64,000 nt of DNA from Cristatella mucedo (GCA_009760855.2 WPIO01000146.1:496001-560000), one strand, 5' to 3'; positions 31,400 through 44,402 are shown, counted from the stretch's first letter. Translations and numbers: made by a program. The notes: generated by a model not told the origin, from the letters alone.

Positions 31400-31920
31400 C
31401 TAGTTTTGATAGGTTGACTAGAGCAAGGGAATGAAGGGACCTACAAGTGAAGGGATGAGCTGGTTGATTGGAAGGTCTTGCAGGTCAGTTACAAGTGGAG
31501 TAACATGGCAACAGTTGCTCTCACGACAGAACATCGTTGCTGCTGGGTTTTGCACTAACTGTAAATGCATGATTGCATAGGCAGGCAGAAGTGCAAGCAG
31601 TGAGTTACAGAATTTGAGACTGGATACCACAGAGGCATGGGCCAAATTTGATATTTATCGAGTGCATAAATATTATTAAACGACCTCTGTTGAAGCAGGC
31701 TCACATCTTTGCAACGTTATGAACTCTAAAGTTGGCAGACTTGACTTTGAAGCTGTTGTGGTCATATAGTAGACTGACACTGTGGAGCTTGACTGTACTA
31801 CAACATTCACTCGAAAGGAAAGCTTTTGCACACCGATTTCCAGTCGATATTAGCATAATTAAATTGAATAAAGGTAAATAGTTCAACCATCTAGTCGTAC
31901 TTTGTGCCATTTATGAGCCA
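31400..31920 (-). mobile_element. L2-A LINE fragment
   Basis: On the minus strand it shows the C-terminal RT segment (LKFCNSLLALLPAYAIMHLQ), preceded by the segment around FQSDLSLDDHI equivalents. A small insertion interrupts it around 31,645-31,700. Confidence 0.65.
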
Positions 31921-32644
31921 TGTAGCAGGTGACTTATTGGCAGTGAGAAGCAGATGATTGCAACCAAGTTCGGTCAGTTGCTATATTATGGGACTTTTGA
32001 AATCTTCCAATGATTAAGTTTTCTTCTATTTGTGTAGAAACTGAAGACAGCTCACTCACCTATTGAGGGAAGTCAAAGGCAAACGATCAAGCAGAGCTTT
32101 TTTCTATGCTTCCTAGTGCTACATACTTCTTGGTGACTAGGCTATCTGAGAAGGCGTTTCAGTCTTCGGCAAAGTCCACACAGTTGTAGTGCTAAGGAGG
32201 CTGGAGTGACGAATTTAATCTCATCGACAGATTTAATCTCATCGAAGGATGCTGTATCACTCGATCGTGTTATTTGCTCAGATTATTCTGAATGCCAATG
32301 CAGGTAGGAGTTGAGTTTAGCGAAGGTTTGTTCTGCTTGGTTGTATTTGCTGCTGCAATGCTCTTTTTTGTCTTCCAGGGCCCTTCTTTGTGATTATTAG
32401 TCCTCACCAGGCAGGATACTGCAGTTAGAAGGCATTGCTGTAGCAGCAAACGCTATTTGCAGCTGTGACTGAGCTCGTTGATAATCTACAAGCTGTCGAT
32501 ATTCCAATTGAGATCACTAGATATAGTTGGCTGGCTGCGAGTACAGAAACTAAAGGTCAGCTTATCAGTCAGGTTCATTTTATGTAGTAGTAGAAGGGTG
32601 TCATTGGCTGCTATCACTACATCTGAGTGTGGGCAGTACGGATT
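31921..32644. other. Unassigned sequence
   Basis: No gene recognised. A short tandem ATTTAATCTCATCGA occurs twice at 32,213-32,245. Confidence 0.4.
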
Positions 32645-32715
32645 TTTCCGGATGATTGACTCGAATCCACGACCCGGTTTGTTAAGTGTGATCAACTAAC
32701 CAATGGTTTAAGACC
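32645..32715 (-). mobile_element. tRNA-like SINE remnant
   Basis: On the minus strand an A-box-like AACCATTGGTTAGTTGATC is followed about 30 bases later by a B box GGTCGTGGATTCGAGTC. The body of the element is not visible. Confidence 0.4.
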
Positions 32716-33532
32716 TGTGGGTGTCCAAGTTTCAGCTACAGTTCCAGGTACTCTCTTTCTCTGCTGTAAAGCCTTTGGAAGTTATCTCCGAATCGTTGCT
32801 TAGTTTTACTGCTACAGACGAGTTGGCCTATCGACGAAATTCCAGGGCTGTGCCAAGTTCTCAGCTGATAACAGCAAGAGGATCAATGCTAGCACTTACT
32901 GTCTGTCACTCTTTGTACCTACGTTCCTGCTTTTTTTTCTTGGCCGGTTTTTATATCAGTTCTGCTTCTATCTTAATTTCTAGAATGTTAAACTCTTGAA
33001 CTATAATTGACCTTGAACTATACAACAATAGGTTTTATAATTTGAGGTGCACTTAATAAATACATTGGCTGTAATTCTTTCAATAGTAAGCAACAATGGT
33101 TTGACAATTTAAGGAGAAATCAATGTTGTTATTTAGATACAAAGCCACCTAGTTGGCTCAGGGATAGTGTGCTCAGTTCTAAGGACGACTAGGGTCAAGA
33201 GTTTCTGTCCTGTGGCCAGTGGTGGAGCCAGGGTTGGCAGGGACATTCAGTGTGGCAGTTAGCTTGATGGGCCTCTAGTTATATGCCTGCGACCATCACT
33301 AACAAACAAACTATGTCTTAAAACTACTTAATGAGTAACCACATAATTTCTGTCGTGTACGGGCTATGATTTTAGGCTATAGTTTTTCATTAGTTGCAGG
33401 TCTAGCCCTTTCTTCTTTAAATCTTCCAGCTCTTGCCAAACATTACCAATTTTGAATGTATTGCCTCACAAATGAAAATCCTGGCTCAGCCTGGATAACA
33501 AATTTTGCATGTCTTGCCTCTGGACAAAAATA
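32716..33532. other. Unassigned sequence
   Basis: No gene recognised. The 92-codon frame at 32,721-32,999 lacks any motif. A tRNA-like stretch (GTTGGCTCAGGGATAGTGTG, about 33,154-33,175) may be another SINE head, without a convincing B box. Confidence 0.35.
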
Positions 33533-33745
33533 CATACACACATACACACGCACACACACACACACACACGCGCGCACACACACATGCACACACACACACA
33601 CACACAAACGGATATGCACACGCGCACACACACACACATACACACACACTCACCTGGACATGCACACAGACACACACACACACACATACACGCACGCACG
33701 CATGCACACACACACACATACATGGACTCACATGCATACACACAT
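33533..33745. repeat. Long (CA)n microsatellite
   Basis: About 210 bases of CA repeats with interruptions. All long frames in it, on either strand, are simple-repeat artefacts. Confidence 0.95.
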
Positions 33746-33989
33746 AAATATAGGTATTTACCTAATCCCCTTTTAAAAGCTGGTTAATTTAGTTGGTGAA
33801 TAGCTGAGGTAACATTCTATTGATTCCTTAGTAATTTATGTATGCCATACAACATGGGTAGATCGTGATGAGTGTCGAAAGGGGGTTATAATGTAGTAAT
33901 TTCGTTACCCAGTGGCAGAGTGCACTCTCACATTAAATAAAGAACATTAAGCAAACACGATTGTTTTTTACTGTAGCTCGTGAGCAATT
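33746..33989. other. Unassigned sequence
   Basis: Nothing recognised between the CA repeat and the next LINE. Confidence 0.4.
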
Positions 33990-36940
33990 ATGTGCCTATG
34001 GAGATCTAAAAGCTAATTGCTCCAGGCTGCTGGGTCTTCCACCCTGGTGGCAGCCTTAATTATGCCGGCAGCTCGTAACTTGCATGTTAGTTATGATCGT
34101 GCACTCCTATTATCGCTTCGTAATCCTAGTTCAAATGAACTCCTAGACGTGGCTTAGTGATCATCAGGCCTGTTATAACTCTGGCAGCCCAATTTAAAGC
34201 TTGTCTTGTAATCCTCGATCAATGTGCAATAAACCACAAGTAATAAGCGACCTTAGTTCTGCACATGGTCTCGAAATGCTAGACTTGACGGAAGCTTGGC
34301 AAGAAATCAGTAAACTGCCCGACAATTAAAGATGCTACCACGAGTGGTTTAACAGTCTTTCACACTACTAGATAAAACAAAACTTGAGGTTGAGTTTCTG
34401 TTATCGTTCACTTAAAGTTCAACGTCAAGCCGTTTTCAGTACCCTCGAAGCAGTCTTTGGAATCGATTGTCTTCTATTTCACCCGATAACACGCCACCGA
34501 ATGTGGCTATAGTCTATCGCCCATCAGCTACCTAATCCTCTTTTATCTCAGACTTCTCCGATCTCAATTCAATTATGTGTGCAAGAAATCTACTCCTCCT
34601 AATTATGGGGGATTTCAACATTCACTTTGACAACTTCTCTGTCGCCTTCAGCACTGAATTTCGTGTACTGTCTGACTCGTTGTCTATGTGCATGGCCCTA
34701 CTCACATCAAGGGTCACACACTCAACCATATTTTCTCATACAACTGCACTTCTTCGTCACCAATACTTACCAAATCCTCCTAATCTGACCACACACAGAT
34801 CTCATTCAGTCTACACTGCTTGCTCTCCTCCTCTAAAATCGTCCGTGAAGCCCAAAACCTCAAGACCCTTGACATCAATGTTGTTCTTGCTAGAATATCG
34901 GCCTCTCCGCTGCCTCTCCATTGTCCTTCCGACCCATCATCATGGTTAGATAGCTTCTACAGGACACTAGCCGACCTACTCGACCAGTTTGCACCTCTGA
35001 CTAAGCACACCGTGACCCCTCGTCCAGATGGCCTATCGTATACCACAGACCTTAAACTTGCTAGATCTAATAAGTGCAAGCTTGAAAAGGCCTACACAAG
35101 ATCAGGACTGACTGTCCATCTACAGGCGCACGAGAACTACTGTAGGTCGTACCAATCGATCCTATGAAAGGCCAAGTCTAGCTTCTATAAAACATTGTTT
35201 AATAACAGATTCACAATAAAAAAATGCTGATGTCGACGATTAACCATCTGTTCAACTGCTCCCAGATGAGCTTACCTGATGATTCTTACGATGATCTAGC
35301 TGATCACTTTTCTAGATTCTTTGACCAGAAGATAGACAAGATCAGAGAGTACATCCCTGCGATGGCAGCATCCTTCTCAGAATGCTGTCCCTCGATTCCT
35401 CACAGCACCTTAATGTCTACATTCAAACAGTTCACTAGCGGCCTCGTCCTGAAGTTAATATCCCAACCGTAAACATCAATTCATTTGGACCCTATACCCT
35501 CTGTCCTGCTCCTAGGTTGCATCGATCTGCTGCTGCCCTTCATAACTAACATCATCAAGACGTCATTTGCCTCAAGCCATCTCCTAGCATCTTTCAAAAA
35601 AAAGTGTAGTCAGGTCACTACTCAAGAAAGCAACTCTAGACCAAAACTCACTATCCAGTTTCCCTTCTACCATTCCTATCGAAGACACCGGAACGAGTAA
35701 TGGCTGACCAGCTGAGCTCCTATATTGAAATTCAAACCTTGCTAGTAAGTGTCAGTCTGGCTTTAGAACCAATCACTCCACAGTTTCGGCATTGCTTCGA
35801 GTGCACAACAATGTCTTTAGGAATGCAGACATCGGTAGAGTATCTCTGCCTGTCTTGCTCGATCTTTCGGCAGCTTTTGATACTATCTATCACCAAGTAC
35901 TTCACGAGTACCTCTCATCTCGAGTGGGCATTACTGGCACTGCTCTGCAATGGTTGAGGTCAAATCTCAGTGGGAGATTCCAGATTGTATATGTGAATGG
36001 ACAAAGATCAACCGAGGTACCTTGTAAATATGGGGTACCTCAGGGGTTCATGCTTGGGCCGGTTTTTCACTGTTTATACTCTACCTCCTGCCATTGTGAT
36101 TGCCAGGCACAGTCTAGGCTTTCACTTCTATGCAGATGACACTCACTTGTACCTTTCCTTTGATCCCTCACACCGGTCGAGCCCATTGAATTCTGGCAAT
36201 TTCCTTGCTGCATGTATCGCTGACTGGATTATTCGCACCTGGAGGCAGCACATTTTCTTAAATTGAATTGTATTAAACTTACTAGTTATGGGCAAACCAA
36301 GTGTGATTCAGAAATTGGAAAGACTAATGCTTAGAATCGGCTCTGCCAGGATATTTCCTGTTAACTCTATACGGAATCTAGGTGTCATGTTCCAAATTGA
36401 CCAATCATTATACGAACACATCAGGTCCACAATCAAGTGTGCCTACTTTCGGGTGCATAGCATTAGTATAATTCGGGCTCGTTTAGACAGGAATACCAAA
36501 TTCGAGTTGGTCCATGCATTTGTGACATCCCGGCTTGATTTATGTAACGCCCTGCTTGCTGGTTTACTGCCAAGTGCAGTCAGGCGCTTACAGATGGTGC
36601 TACATTCTGCTGCTAGGCTTGTTGGCTGTGAGCTTCGCAGTTAACAAATCACACAGGTACTCGCCGACCTGCACTGGCTACCAGTCAAGAAACAGACCGA
36701 CTTCAAGGTTTTTGTTTCCCACTTTTAGGTCCACTCTTTCTTTGGCTCCAAACTACCCATCACTTCTGCTGCCCCACCAAGGCTAAGCATCGTACCACTG
36801 GCTTTTCAGAATCTGTTTACCTATCCTGGTAGATATCTCCAATTTTCAGGAGGCTTGCCTTTAATTCCTATGCCCCCACAGACTGAAACTCATTCCCGAC
36901 TTCTGTCATGGCATCCTTTAATAATAAGATAAAAACAAGA
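33990..36940 (+). mobile_element. L2-A LINE, near full-length decayed copy
   Basis: The longest L2-A on the plus strand. The endonuclease domain is visible from about 34,280 (CTAGACTTGACGGAAGC, the LTEAW motif), with VAIVYRPSA near 34,515 and LLLIMGDFNIHFDNFS at 34,590-34,640. The linker follows (34,820-35,470), then the RT from 35,600 (FDPSHRSSP after a HFYADDTHLY motif at 36,118-36,147) and the C-terminal part to about 36,940. Stops and shifts lie throughout. The exact 5' end is unclear. Confidence 0.78.
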
Positions 36941-36954
36941 TACGAAGCTCTTGA

Positions 36955-37812
36955 GCGTTATTATTACTAATCATGCACTTGATAAAGCGCCCTCAGAGAA
37001 CTCAATCTCTCTCTAGGCGCTTTACATTTGCTGCAAAGGGAAACACAATTGAATGGTGAGTAAAATCATGCTTGATAAACAACCTAAATAACCTGTGAGG
37101 GGTGACATGCACAGGGTCAGCATGATAACGTGGTTAGTGGCAGCATGCTGTGTCAGCATGCACAGGCACGTGAAGGACGAATCACTGGGACCCACTAAAT
37201 TCTGTCCTAAATAGGTGTGTTTTTAAGTTTCTTTTAAATGTGGTCAAGTCAGGGGATCTTCTGACGCATGTCACCAGTGAGTTACAGGCTGAGGGAACAT
37301 ACGAGCTACATGCACGGTCTCCAAAGGATTTGAGGTTTGTACTAGGAATTGATAAATTGTTGGATTCCGGAAAGCGAGTGGTAGGATGTTTAGCCTGGTC
37401 GGTGAGTAGATCTGAGAGGTAGGCTGGAGCCAAAGACTAAAAGGACCTAAAAGTGAGCTACAAAACCTTGAAGTCGATCCATTGCTCAAATGGTAGCCAG
37501 GGCAGGTCAGGGAGAAGTGGTGTGATGTGGCATCTGCGAACCTCACGACAGACAAGCCTAGCTGGGGAGTTTTGCACCAGCTGCAATCGCCTGATTGCAC
37601 ATGCCGGTAGGATAGTAAGCAGTGAGTTACAGAAGTCAAGATGGGATGTCACAAATGCATGGACCGACTTAGACATGGCGTCCTTATGTAAACAAACCCG
37701 AATTTTAGCAATTTTTGTCCTTATCTAAACAGGCCCAAATTAAGCAATATTATGTAGCTAAAAATTGGCAGATTTGACTGTGGAGCTGATGTGGTAATCA
37801 AACGAGAGGTTA
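36955..37812 (-). mobile_element. L2-A LINE 3' fragment, inverted
   Basis: On the plus strand it begins with the reversed tail TGCACTTGATAAAGCGCCCT and runs back through the 3' untranslated region and C-terminal RT codons. It abuts a plus-strand L2-A at 37,813, so the two are head to head. Confidence 0.8.
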
Positions 37813-38215
37813 CTTTAACCTTAAATCCTTTGGAGACCGCGCATTTAGTTCATATGCTCCCAAAGCCTGGAACTCCCTCCCGACCTGGGTCAGAACATCC
37901 CTTGACCTGACCACATTTAAATGGAACCTAAAAACACACCCATTTAGGACAGCATTTAGTGGGTCCCTGTGATTTGTCCTTGATGTGCTTATGCGTGCTG
38001 ACACTGTGCATGCTGCCACTAACCACATTTGCATGCTGACCTTGTGCATGTCACCACTAACCATATTATTCATTTCGTTTGTTTTTTCAAGCATGATTTT
38101 ACTTACCATTCAATTGCATTTCACCTTACATCAAATGTAAAGCGCCTAGAGAGAGATTAAGTTCTCTGAGGGCGCTTTATCAAGTGAATTATTATTATTA
38201 TTATTATTATCACAA
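37813..38215 (+). mobile_element. L2-A LINE 3' end
   Basis: From CTTAAATCCTTTGGAGACCG to the (ATT)n tail at 38,186-38,212, close to the reference copy at 21.1-21.46 kb. One of the less diverged pieces. Confidence 0.88.
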
Positions 38216-38409
38216 TTATTATTACTTTGGAATGTGAAATCTAGATTTTCACCTGATTCAACCGGAGATATGCTGACAGAGAAAATTTTGAGCTTAAGCC
38301 TTCGAATCCCTTAACTTGACCTTCTATAAAAAGAAATTAAAAATGCATCCCTACTAATGACAGCATTGCGTGGCTCCCTGTGATTCGTCCTTCACGTGCC
38401 TATGCATAT
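38216..38409. mobile_element. L2-A scraps in both orientations
   Basis: A minus-strand piece (GATATGCTGACAGAG and following, 38,255-38,310) and a plus-strand 3' piece (CCTGTGATTCGTCCTTCACG, to about 38,400). Confidence 0.5.
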
Positions 38410-39035
38410 AAGAAATGTAATGTTTCTCTGTAACTCCACAAAGTCATAAAGACCAAGTAGGTGTTACGCAGGAGAGTTTTATATAGCCCACTCATGGTGT
38501 AAGCGGCTTTCGGTTTACATTCGGTAGCCAACAGACTTCATCTAATGCAGCAAATAGAAAGTGGGAAGCCTAGCAGAGTCAGGAGATCAGTCGAAGTAGT
38601 GAGTAGCACGGAAATAGCAGCTCAGGACAGCTGAAAAGGATGTGCCATATTCGACAGTAAGAGAGTAGTTGTCGTTGCAGAAGAATTGTTGAAGTGAGTT
38701 CCGCAGTCTAGGACCTGCAGAGCTAAAGCTTCGGTTGCCAACGATCTTTAAGTGGAGGAATGAAGCAGCTAATTTATTGTCCACACAGGACCTGATGGTG
38801 CAAACAGGCTGAAACTGCTGCAGCAGTTCAGCTAGGTACGAAGGAGCCAAGCCGTGGTGGGCCTTGTGGGTCAGCCTAAGAACTTTGCTCTGTATCCGTT
38901 GCTCACTTGTATCCATCCTAGCTCTTTTAGCAAAGTAGACATGTGCTCAAACCTCTGGGACTTGAAGACTAGCATTGTAGCCATATTTATAGTCAGCTGC
39001 AGTGGTCTAATTGCTTTCTTTGGTAGCCTGCTGAT
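38410..39035 (-). mobile_element. L2-B LINE 3' fragment
   Basis: It starts with the reversed ATTAC tail (AATGTAATG) and ACTCCACAAAGTCATAAAGA. The minus strand then shows the RT C-terminal codons (QRIQSKVLRLTHKAHHGLAP; SAGPRLRNSL). Confidence 0.82.
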
Positions 39036-39240
39036 ACTGTTGCATTCTGCTCTAACCATATTAGTGTGCTGACCCTGTGCATGTCACCCCTGACCACGCT
39101 ATTCTTTTATTATTTTTTATCAAACATGATACCACTCACCATTCGATCGTGTTTTCTTTGTAGTAATGGTAAGGTGCTTGGAATGAGATTGAGTTATCTG
39201 AGAGTGTTTTATGAACTGTGTTGTTATTATTAGTAAAATA
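39036..39240 (+). mobile_element. L2-A LINE 3' end
   Basis: GTGTGCTGACCCTGTGCATG through a diverged GGTGCTTGGAATGAGATTGA tail to TGTTGTTATTATTAG. It abuts the inverted L2-B piece. Confidence 0.7.
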
Positions 39241-39879
39241 AAATAACCTCATGAAATGTATTGCTCGTGCTTGCGGCTGGCCAGGGGCCTGCCGCTAGCA
39301 GCTGTAGATAGTCAGATAACCCTGGCCAGGTAGGGACAGTTAGATAACTAATTAGTCCCTCACTTTATGCACTGGTGGCCATTGTGGAGAATTGCATGAG
39401 AACCGGCACGTAATGCCTCGAAATTGTATCAGTACATTTGAACCATAGTGTAATTAATTATGCATTAAAGCTGGGAAAACCGAGTTCCTTTAGGTTTGGA
39501 GTTAAGTCTAGTTGCTTTCGGTTGACTGTTTTATTGGTAACTATCATTGAAGCCCATTTTGCATGATAGCCCATGAGTGAAATCACATGCAATTTGGTAG
39601 GTGCACTGCAGTGCACTTAACTGCACTACATCTTGCGGAGGTGTACTATTATATTTACTCGATTTGAACTTTTTCATCGCTATGTCTGGTGAATTTTTGC
39701 TTAAATGGTGTCAATTACATTGGGCTGGGGTAATCAGTGGAGCTCCTCAGTAGGATGCAGCCGTCCTGAGCTTGAACCTCTGTGTAGATAAAGGAATAAG
39801 GCACATATTTTACGAGCAGGGTGGGCAGCTTTGTGTGCTGCCTGGCACCTTCCTGTATTGCCCACTTATAGCAGTGCGA
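39241..39879. other. Unassigned sequence
   Basis: No gene recognised. CTGGCCAGG occurs twice (39,278 and 39,323) with GATAACTA-type words between. Confidence 0.4.
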
Positions 39880-40030
39880 AATATATTGTATTCAATTATA
39901 TAGTGCCCTAAGTGAACCTTATCTATCATAAAATGCTTCAAATATGCCACAAAACTCGAGCTCATGACCTCTTTCGACCAAATACATTCATATGGGCCGG
40001 CTAGCCCCTTAGCCATTGGACCAAGCCAGT
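39880..40030 (-). mobile_element. SINE-A (tRNA head, L2-A-like tail)
   Basis: On the minus strand: A box GGTCCAATGGCTAAGGGG, B box GGTCATGAGCTCGAG, then ATTTGAAGCATTTTATG and TTCACTTAGGGCACTATATA, a diverged copy of the L2-A 3' end. Confidence 0.7.
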
Positions 40031-40419
40031 AGCCTCAAATTTGCAAGTGCTGCTTTCCCCAATACTCTCTACGTGGTACTTCATTGGCTTTCAGCTCAAG
40101 CAAAGCACTTTTTTGCATTAGCGATCCCTTCGACCTTTATGGCAACCTGTATCAGTAGTCAAGTGGCAACATCCCTTAGGCAATTTATGTGGGGGGCCGA
40201 TGAGTTGATATTGTAAAGAGCCACTAACCTTCCCTTTCTACTGACTGGCAGGACTAATTTTCATATTTGCACTTCCTGCTTTACGTTGATTTTTCTTCGT
40301 TTTCAAATTGAATTGATTTCCCCCGTCTTCTTTTTACGAGCCAGGTCGTGGTTTCGAGTTCCACAGGGACATTTATTTATTGCCTTATCCAAGCATGGGT
40401 GACAGTCGTCGAGGCTCTT
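40031..40419. other. Unassigned sequence
   Basis: No gene recognised. A B-box-like CCAGGTCGTGGTTTCGAGTT lies on the plus strand at 40,341-40,361 without a clear A box. Confidence 0.35.
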
Positions 40420-40560
40420 CTGCGTATCCTTCCACTCTGTAACTCTATTCCGGTTGTTTCCATATGCCGCTGGGCTACAGCTCACGACTCGGTAATCAAA
40501 TAAATCCACGTCCAACTCAGCCGTTAAAGGAAAGCACCGTAACCACCGGCCAAACCATCG
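40420..40560 (-). mobile_element. SINE-A, diverged copy
   Basis: Minus strand: TTTGGCCGGTGGTTACGGTG (A box), GAGTCGTGAGCTGTAGCCC (B box), GGCATATGGAAACAACCGGA, GAATAGAGTTACAGAG. Same order as the copy at 63.1 kb. Confidence 0.6.
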
Positions 40561-41178
40561 TAGGAGTTTCTAATATCTGTCACGGGCTGACGAGTCAGTT
40601 GGTAACTGCATGCATGCCGAAATCGGCTTATGGTTTAAGTAGGCTGCTGCAAACGGTCCTTTAAAACTCCCTATAGTTTGTATGGCTTTATCAACCTACA
40701 TATAGTACTACAAATCACTTGCATCGCCTTCCCTATTCTTTCTATCCCAAGCCTAATACCCGTATTAGCCAAACCCTACTCTTACTTCAGCATCAGTAGG
40801 CCTCATTAGTGTACATTTTCGTTTTAACTACATGGACATTGATTGCTTTTTAAATTTTTAGTGAAATTTGAAAGATTTTTAGCTGAATCCCTACTGATAG
40901 GGGCTTGATGGTTCATCTACTATGATTTGTGCCTTGGCAAAATTGTAAGGTTACCAGTAATTAGCAAAGAAAGACATCATTGCTATCTTTATTGAAGTCC
41001 ATTAGGTCTAGATCTGGCGATCAATGCGACATCCAAGTCATGTAGGTCCTCTACCTCTTCCCAACCTTTTGGTACACATTTTGACACGTGACAAGTTTAT
41101 TTCATGAAATAGAAACGTACAATTTATTATTCCTGCTCTTTTATGGTATATCACTGCTGATCTTGAGCTTTATTTTAG
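40561..41178. other. Unassigned sequence (possible intron)
   Basis: No coding or repeat signal recognised. It would be intronic or upstream if the exon at 41,179 is real. Confidence 0.3.
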
Positions 41179-41589
41179 ATTTTGGAGAAGTTACTGTAGA
41201 GTTTCCTGAATGTATTCCTGAGCAGTCAAATTTCAATGCAACCTGCCATGTGAAATCATGCAAAGGAGTATTCATCACGTCGACAAGCCTCATATTGATC
41301 AACAGCAATAGACAACATTCAATAATAGCTGTGTGCACTGTCGATGGATTCAATCAACTTTCGGATGCTGGCCGCCATTTATTTAATAGCACTGCAACTA
41401 GGTGTAGCAGCATTCCCCAAGGCCGAAGTCAGAAACAGTTTGCTGTCACGTTTGAACTTTCATTGACTGCCAACTCAACCGCTTCTATTATGGCGCAGAA
41501 GACAATGGCGTGTTTGGTCACTGGTAATGATCGAAATGCCGTGGTCAAGGAATTCGCCAGTGACATTCGGGGAAATGTCACAATTTGTG
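41179..41589 (+). CDS. Candidate host exon, extracellular domain
   Basis: An open stretch bounded by an acceptor (CTTTATTTTAG, ending 41,178) and a donor (GTAAAA, from 41,590). The enclosed 411 bases are a multiple of three, and both junctions fall in phase 1, as is usual for extracellular domain exons. Translation starts FGEVTVEFPECIPEQSNF and has five to six Cys, several N-x-S/T sites and alternating beta-type strands, as in receptor ectodomains (immunoglobulin-like at best). No family was identified. The frame runs on upstream in hydrophobic sequence to 41,088, which could instead be an unspliced reading. What follows may be the short exon at 41,704 or the membrane exon at 45,024. Confidence 0.5.
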
Positions 41590-41703
41590 GTAAAAAATAG
41601 TTTTATAATTTTTATGCTACCTTTGGCTGTGATTTCTACTACAGAACAGTCGGCTGCTAGATTGTCTTGTGTATATTTTTTTTAAATTGTGTTGATCTCG
41701 CAG

Positions 41704-41762
41704 ATGCAGAGGTTATAAGACCCGAATATAACTCAATCTCTATGCATGTGCTTCACAAATAG
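41704..41762 (+). CDS. Candidate alternative terminal exon
   Basis: A pyrimidine-rich acceptor (TTTTTTTT...GATCTCGCAG) is followed by a phase-1 frame reading AEVIRPEYNSISMHVLHK to TAG 41,762. If used, the protein would be secreted rather than membrane-bound. Support is only splice-site quality and phase. Confidence 0.25.
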
Positions 41763-43164
41763 CTGAATTACAATTATTACCCCTACTTAGTAAAAGGGGA
41801 AGCATCCTGTTGTGGCCATTCGTGGAAGAATCATTTTTAGTCCATGAAAATGCAAAGCTCACCGAACAGTTGCAGCCGATGGTTGTTTGGATCCCTCCAG
41901 TAAGTAACATTCACTCTATCATGCACATGCAAGCAAGGTCCCAATGCATTGTATGCACACAAGTTATATTCTCGCATTAGATGTGCACAGTGTTATATAA
42001 CTTGGTTACCAATAAGTACAAATGCCTCAAGTTAAGCAAAGGCTGTGTAGCACAGTTTGGTTGGATGCTGAATTTGAATGCTAATTCAAATGATAAGATG
42101 TCAGTCGGTTGGCACTCTAAGCTTTGGCAGCACTTGCAGCTGAAGGTGCTGTTGCCGTGGGCGTTGAAGTTAGTTATCAAGACGATTAACTTATCTGAGT
42201 CGAAACGGCCAGTGGTAAAAGGAGAGTTTTTCTGAGGAACTAATTCAGACAGGTTGGCCAGAGTGTGAGAATGAGGGTACCTAATGGTGAATCACAAAAT
42301 CCTGAACTAGACTTGTTGAAGCTGTTAGGTTTACGATAGATAGCCTTAGCTGCCTAGTTCTAGGTAAGCTGTTAGCCTGCTATTAGATGAGCTGGAGGCC
42401 CTTAAGAATTGGAATAGCTAGTTGTGTAAGTTGACGAGTTAATAAAGTCCTGTCCTGATTTTAGGAATGCATATACTAGTCCTGCTGTTGTGTGCTTACG
42501 CAAACAATCCATACTTTTTGTAACCACTCGTAGATCAAACTCAACTATGAAGCTAATTTGCTCAACTAATTATTACTATATTTTAATTTGATAACCAGGT
42601 TATGGACAGATGCTACCTGGGAAGCTGGTAGAGCTGCTGGGAAGAGTTAGGCTGTATGGTATCTGGACAACCTTTGATTAGCATGGGTGTAGACCGGTTA
42701 AATCAAGTTTCCTAAAATAAAATGCTCTGATGATGAAAGTATCTTCAGAGTTACTGTAACAGTAACTGTTACAGTAACATAGATTTAATCTTGAACTGCT
42801 TTATGACTGTACTTTTGAATCTATTATCACACTAGTATGTCACTCTTTAGGATCTTATGAGCAAATTTCGCAGGGCCTAGTAGCAGGCATTGACCTTGAA
42901 TAATACAACTAGGTATTTTAAATATGTCGAATAGGATGCATATCAAGTCGTTTGCGGTAATTTTTTGGGTTGATCTGGCATGCGTATGTCTGCTGAATCC
43001 TCTTTACGGCCAGTGTGCCTATACGGCACTAAGAGATCTGACCTTGAATCGCAGTACAGCTCTCCATGATTGGGGACAACAGATATATTTAGGAAGCTGC
43101 AGATCACTGCTGATGGGCTAAATGTCACGTGTATCTAGGCCAACTGGCCTCTGCCAAGACCGCA
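41763..43164. other. Mostly unassigned, intron-like sequence
   Basis: No repeat recognised apart from a 29-nt palindrome. A frame at 42,924-43,121 has a signal-peptide-like start (MHIKSFAVIFWVDLACVCLL), and a neighbouring frame reads LQITADGLNVTC, an immunoglobulin-strand-like phrase. It might be a further exon of the same receptor-like gene or of a paralogue; weak evidence. Confidence 0.3.
42750..42778. other. 29-nt perfect palindrome
   Basis: Composed of GTTACTGTAACAG and its complement around a single central base. Confidence 0.8.
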
Positions 43165-43545
<381 letters not shown>

Positions 43546-44226
43546 CAGTCAAATGCATGATGGCTCGCTCAGTCTACAGTAATCTTTTAAGATTACTATA
43601 TTTTAGACCTGTTTGTTGCTTATTTTCTATTCGTATCTGCCAGAACCCATGGTTAGGTTTTTGGCTGTTTCTGGTTTTCTTAAGCGTAGTAATTTTCTCA
43701 ACCAGTGATTAATTAGCAGCTTTACGGCAGAACTGAGTCTCACAAAGCATTCAAAAGCAGGCAGAGCTGACCCACTTAAGGCTTTAGAAAATGACTTTTG
43801 GAGTATATTTATTTTCACAGTATCTGATTGTACAAATTCAAAATTACATACCATATTTTCTTGGAGATGGCATTGTGTGTCAGCAGATCTTTCTGTGGTT
43901 CCCCTCAATCCGTGTAGCTAGTAACAACAAAAACTGCTATTAAAAACTCATCCATGATTGTTCCTTTGCTAAACAATGATGGTGCTCGGCTTTAATGCTT
44001 AGACAGAACTAGCCTGCTAGCACAGTGCTCGTACGATGCTAGTCTGACCAGACTCCTGATATATCCCAATAAATACAGATCTTGTAAAAGAGCAGTCTTA
44101 CCTGACATGCCACGAATAGTGGTGATGCATGAACCTCTTATCACGGTTGGCTACTCGTAGGTCTAGTACCGATGCATACGGTTTGCCACAAGTAGCCGAA
44201 CACGCAATGAAGAGTTTGCATAATAT
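43546..44226. other. Unassigned sequence
   Basis: No gene or repeat recognised. The 93-codon minus-strand frame at 43,627-43,908 has no motif and would lie in an intron of the candidate receptor. Confidence 0.35.
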
Positions 44227-44402
44227 GGTGAACCGTGATGGCACACCAAGTAAGGTGGTTGCTTTTCACGACCTCAGTCCCGAAGTCGTAGATTCTAATC
44301 CTGCAATATGATCCTTTAACGCTGCATTAAGCAGCAGTGTTAGCCGTAATGGCTCTGCTGTCACTATACAAAAGAGGCTGTTAAATCTGCTGGTATTTTA
44401 GA
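44227..44402 (+). mobile_element. SINE-B (tRNA-derived)
   Basis: A-box-like ACACCAAGTAAGGTGGTTGC, B-box region GAAGTCGTAGATTCTAATCC, and body TAGCCGTAATGGCTCTGCTG and CTATACAAAAGAGGCTGTTA, matching the copy at 51.5 kb. Confidence 0.7.

Noticed and set aside
33443-33787. Several 70-106-codon frames on both strands over the CA repeat
   Set aside because: They translate a dinucleotide repeat (His-Thr or Cys-Val runs) and are artefacts.
36955-38215. Twin-priming 5' inversion of a single L2-A
   Set aside because: Both arms contain the 3' untranslated region and tail, so they are two separate insertions rather than one inverted copy.
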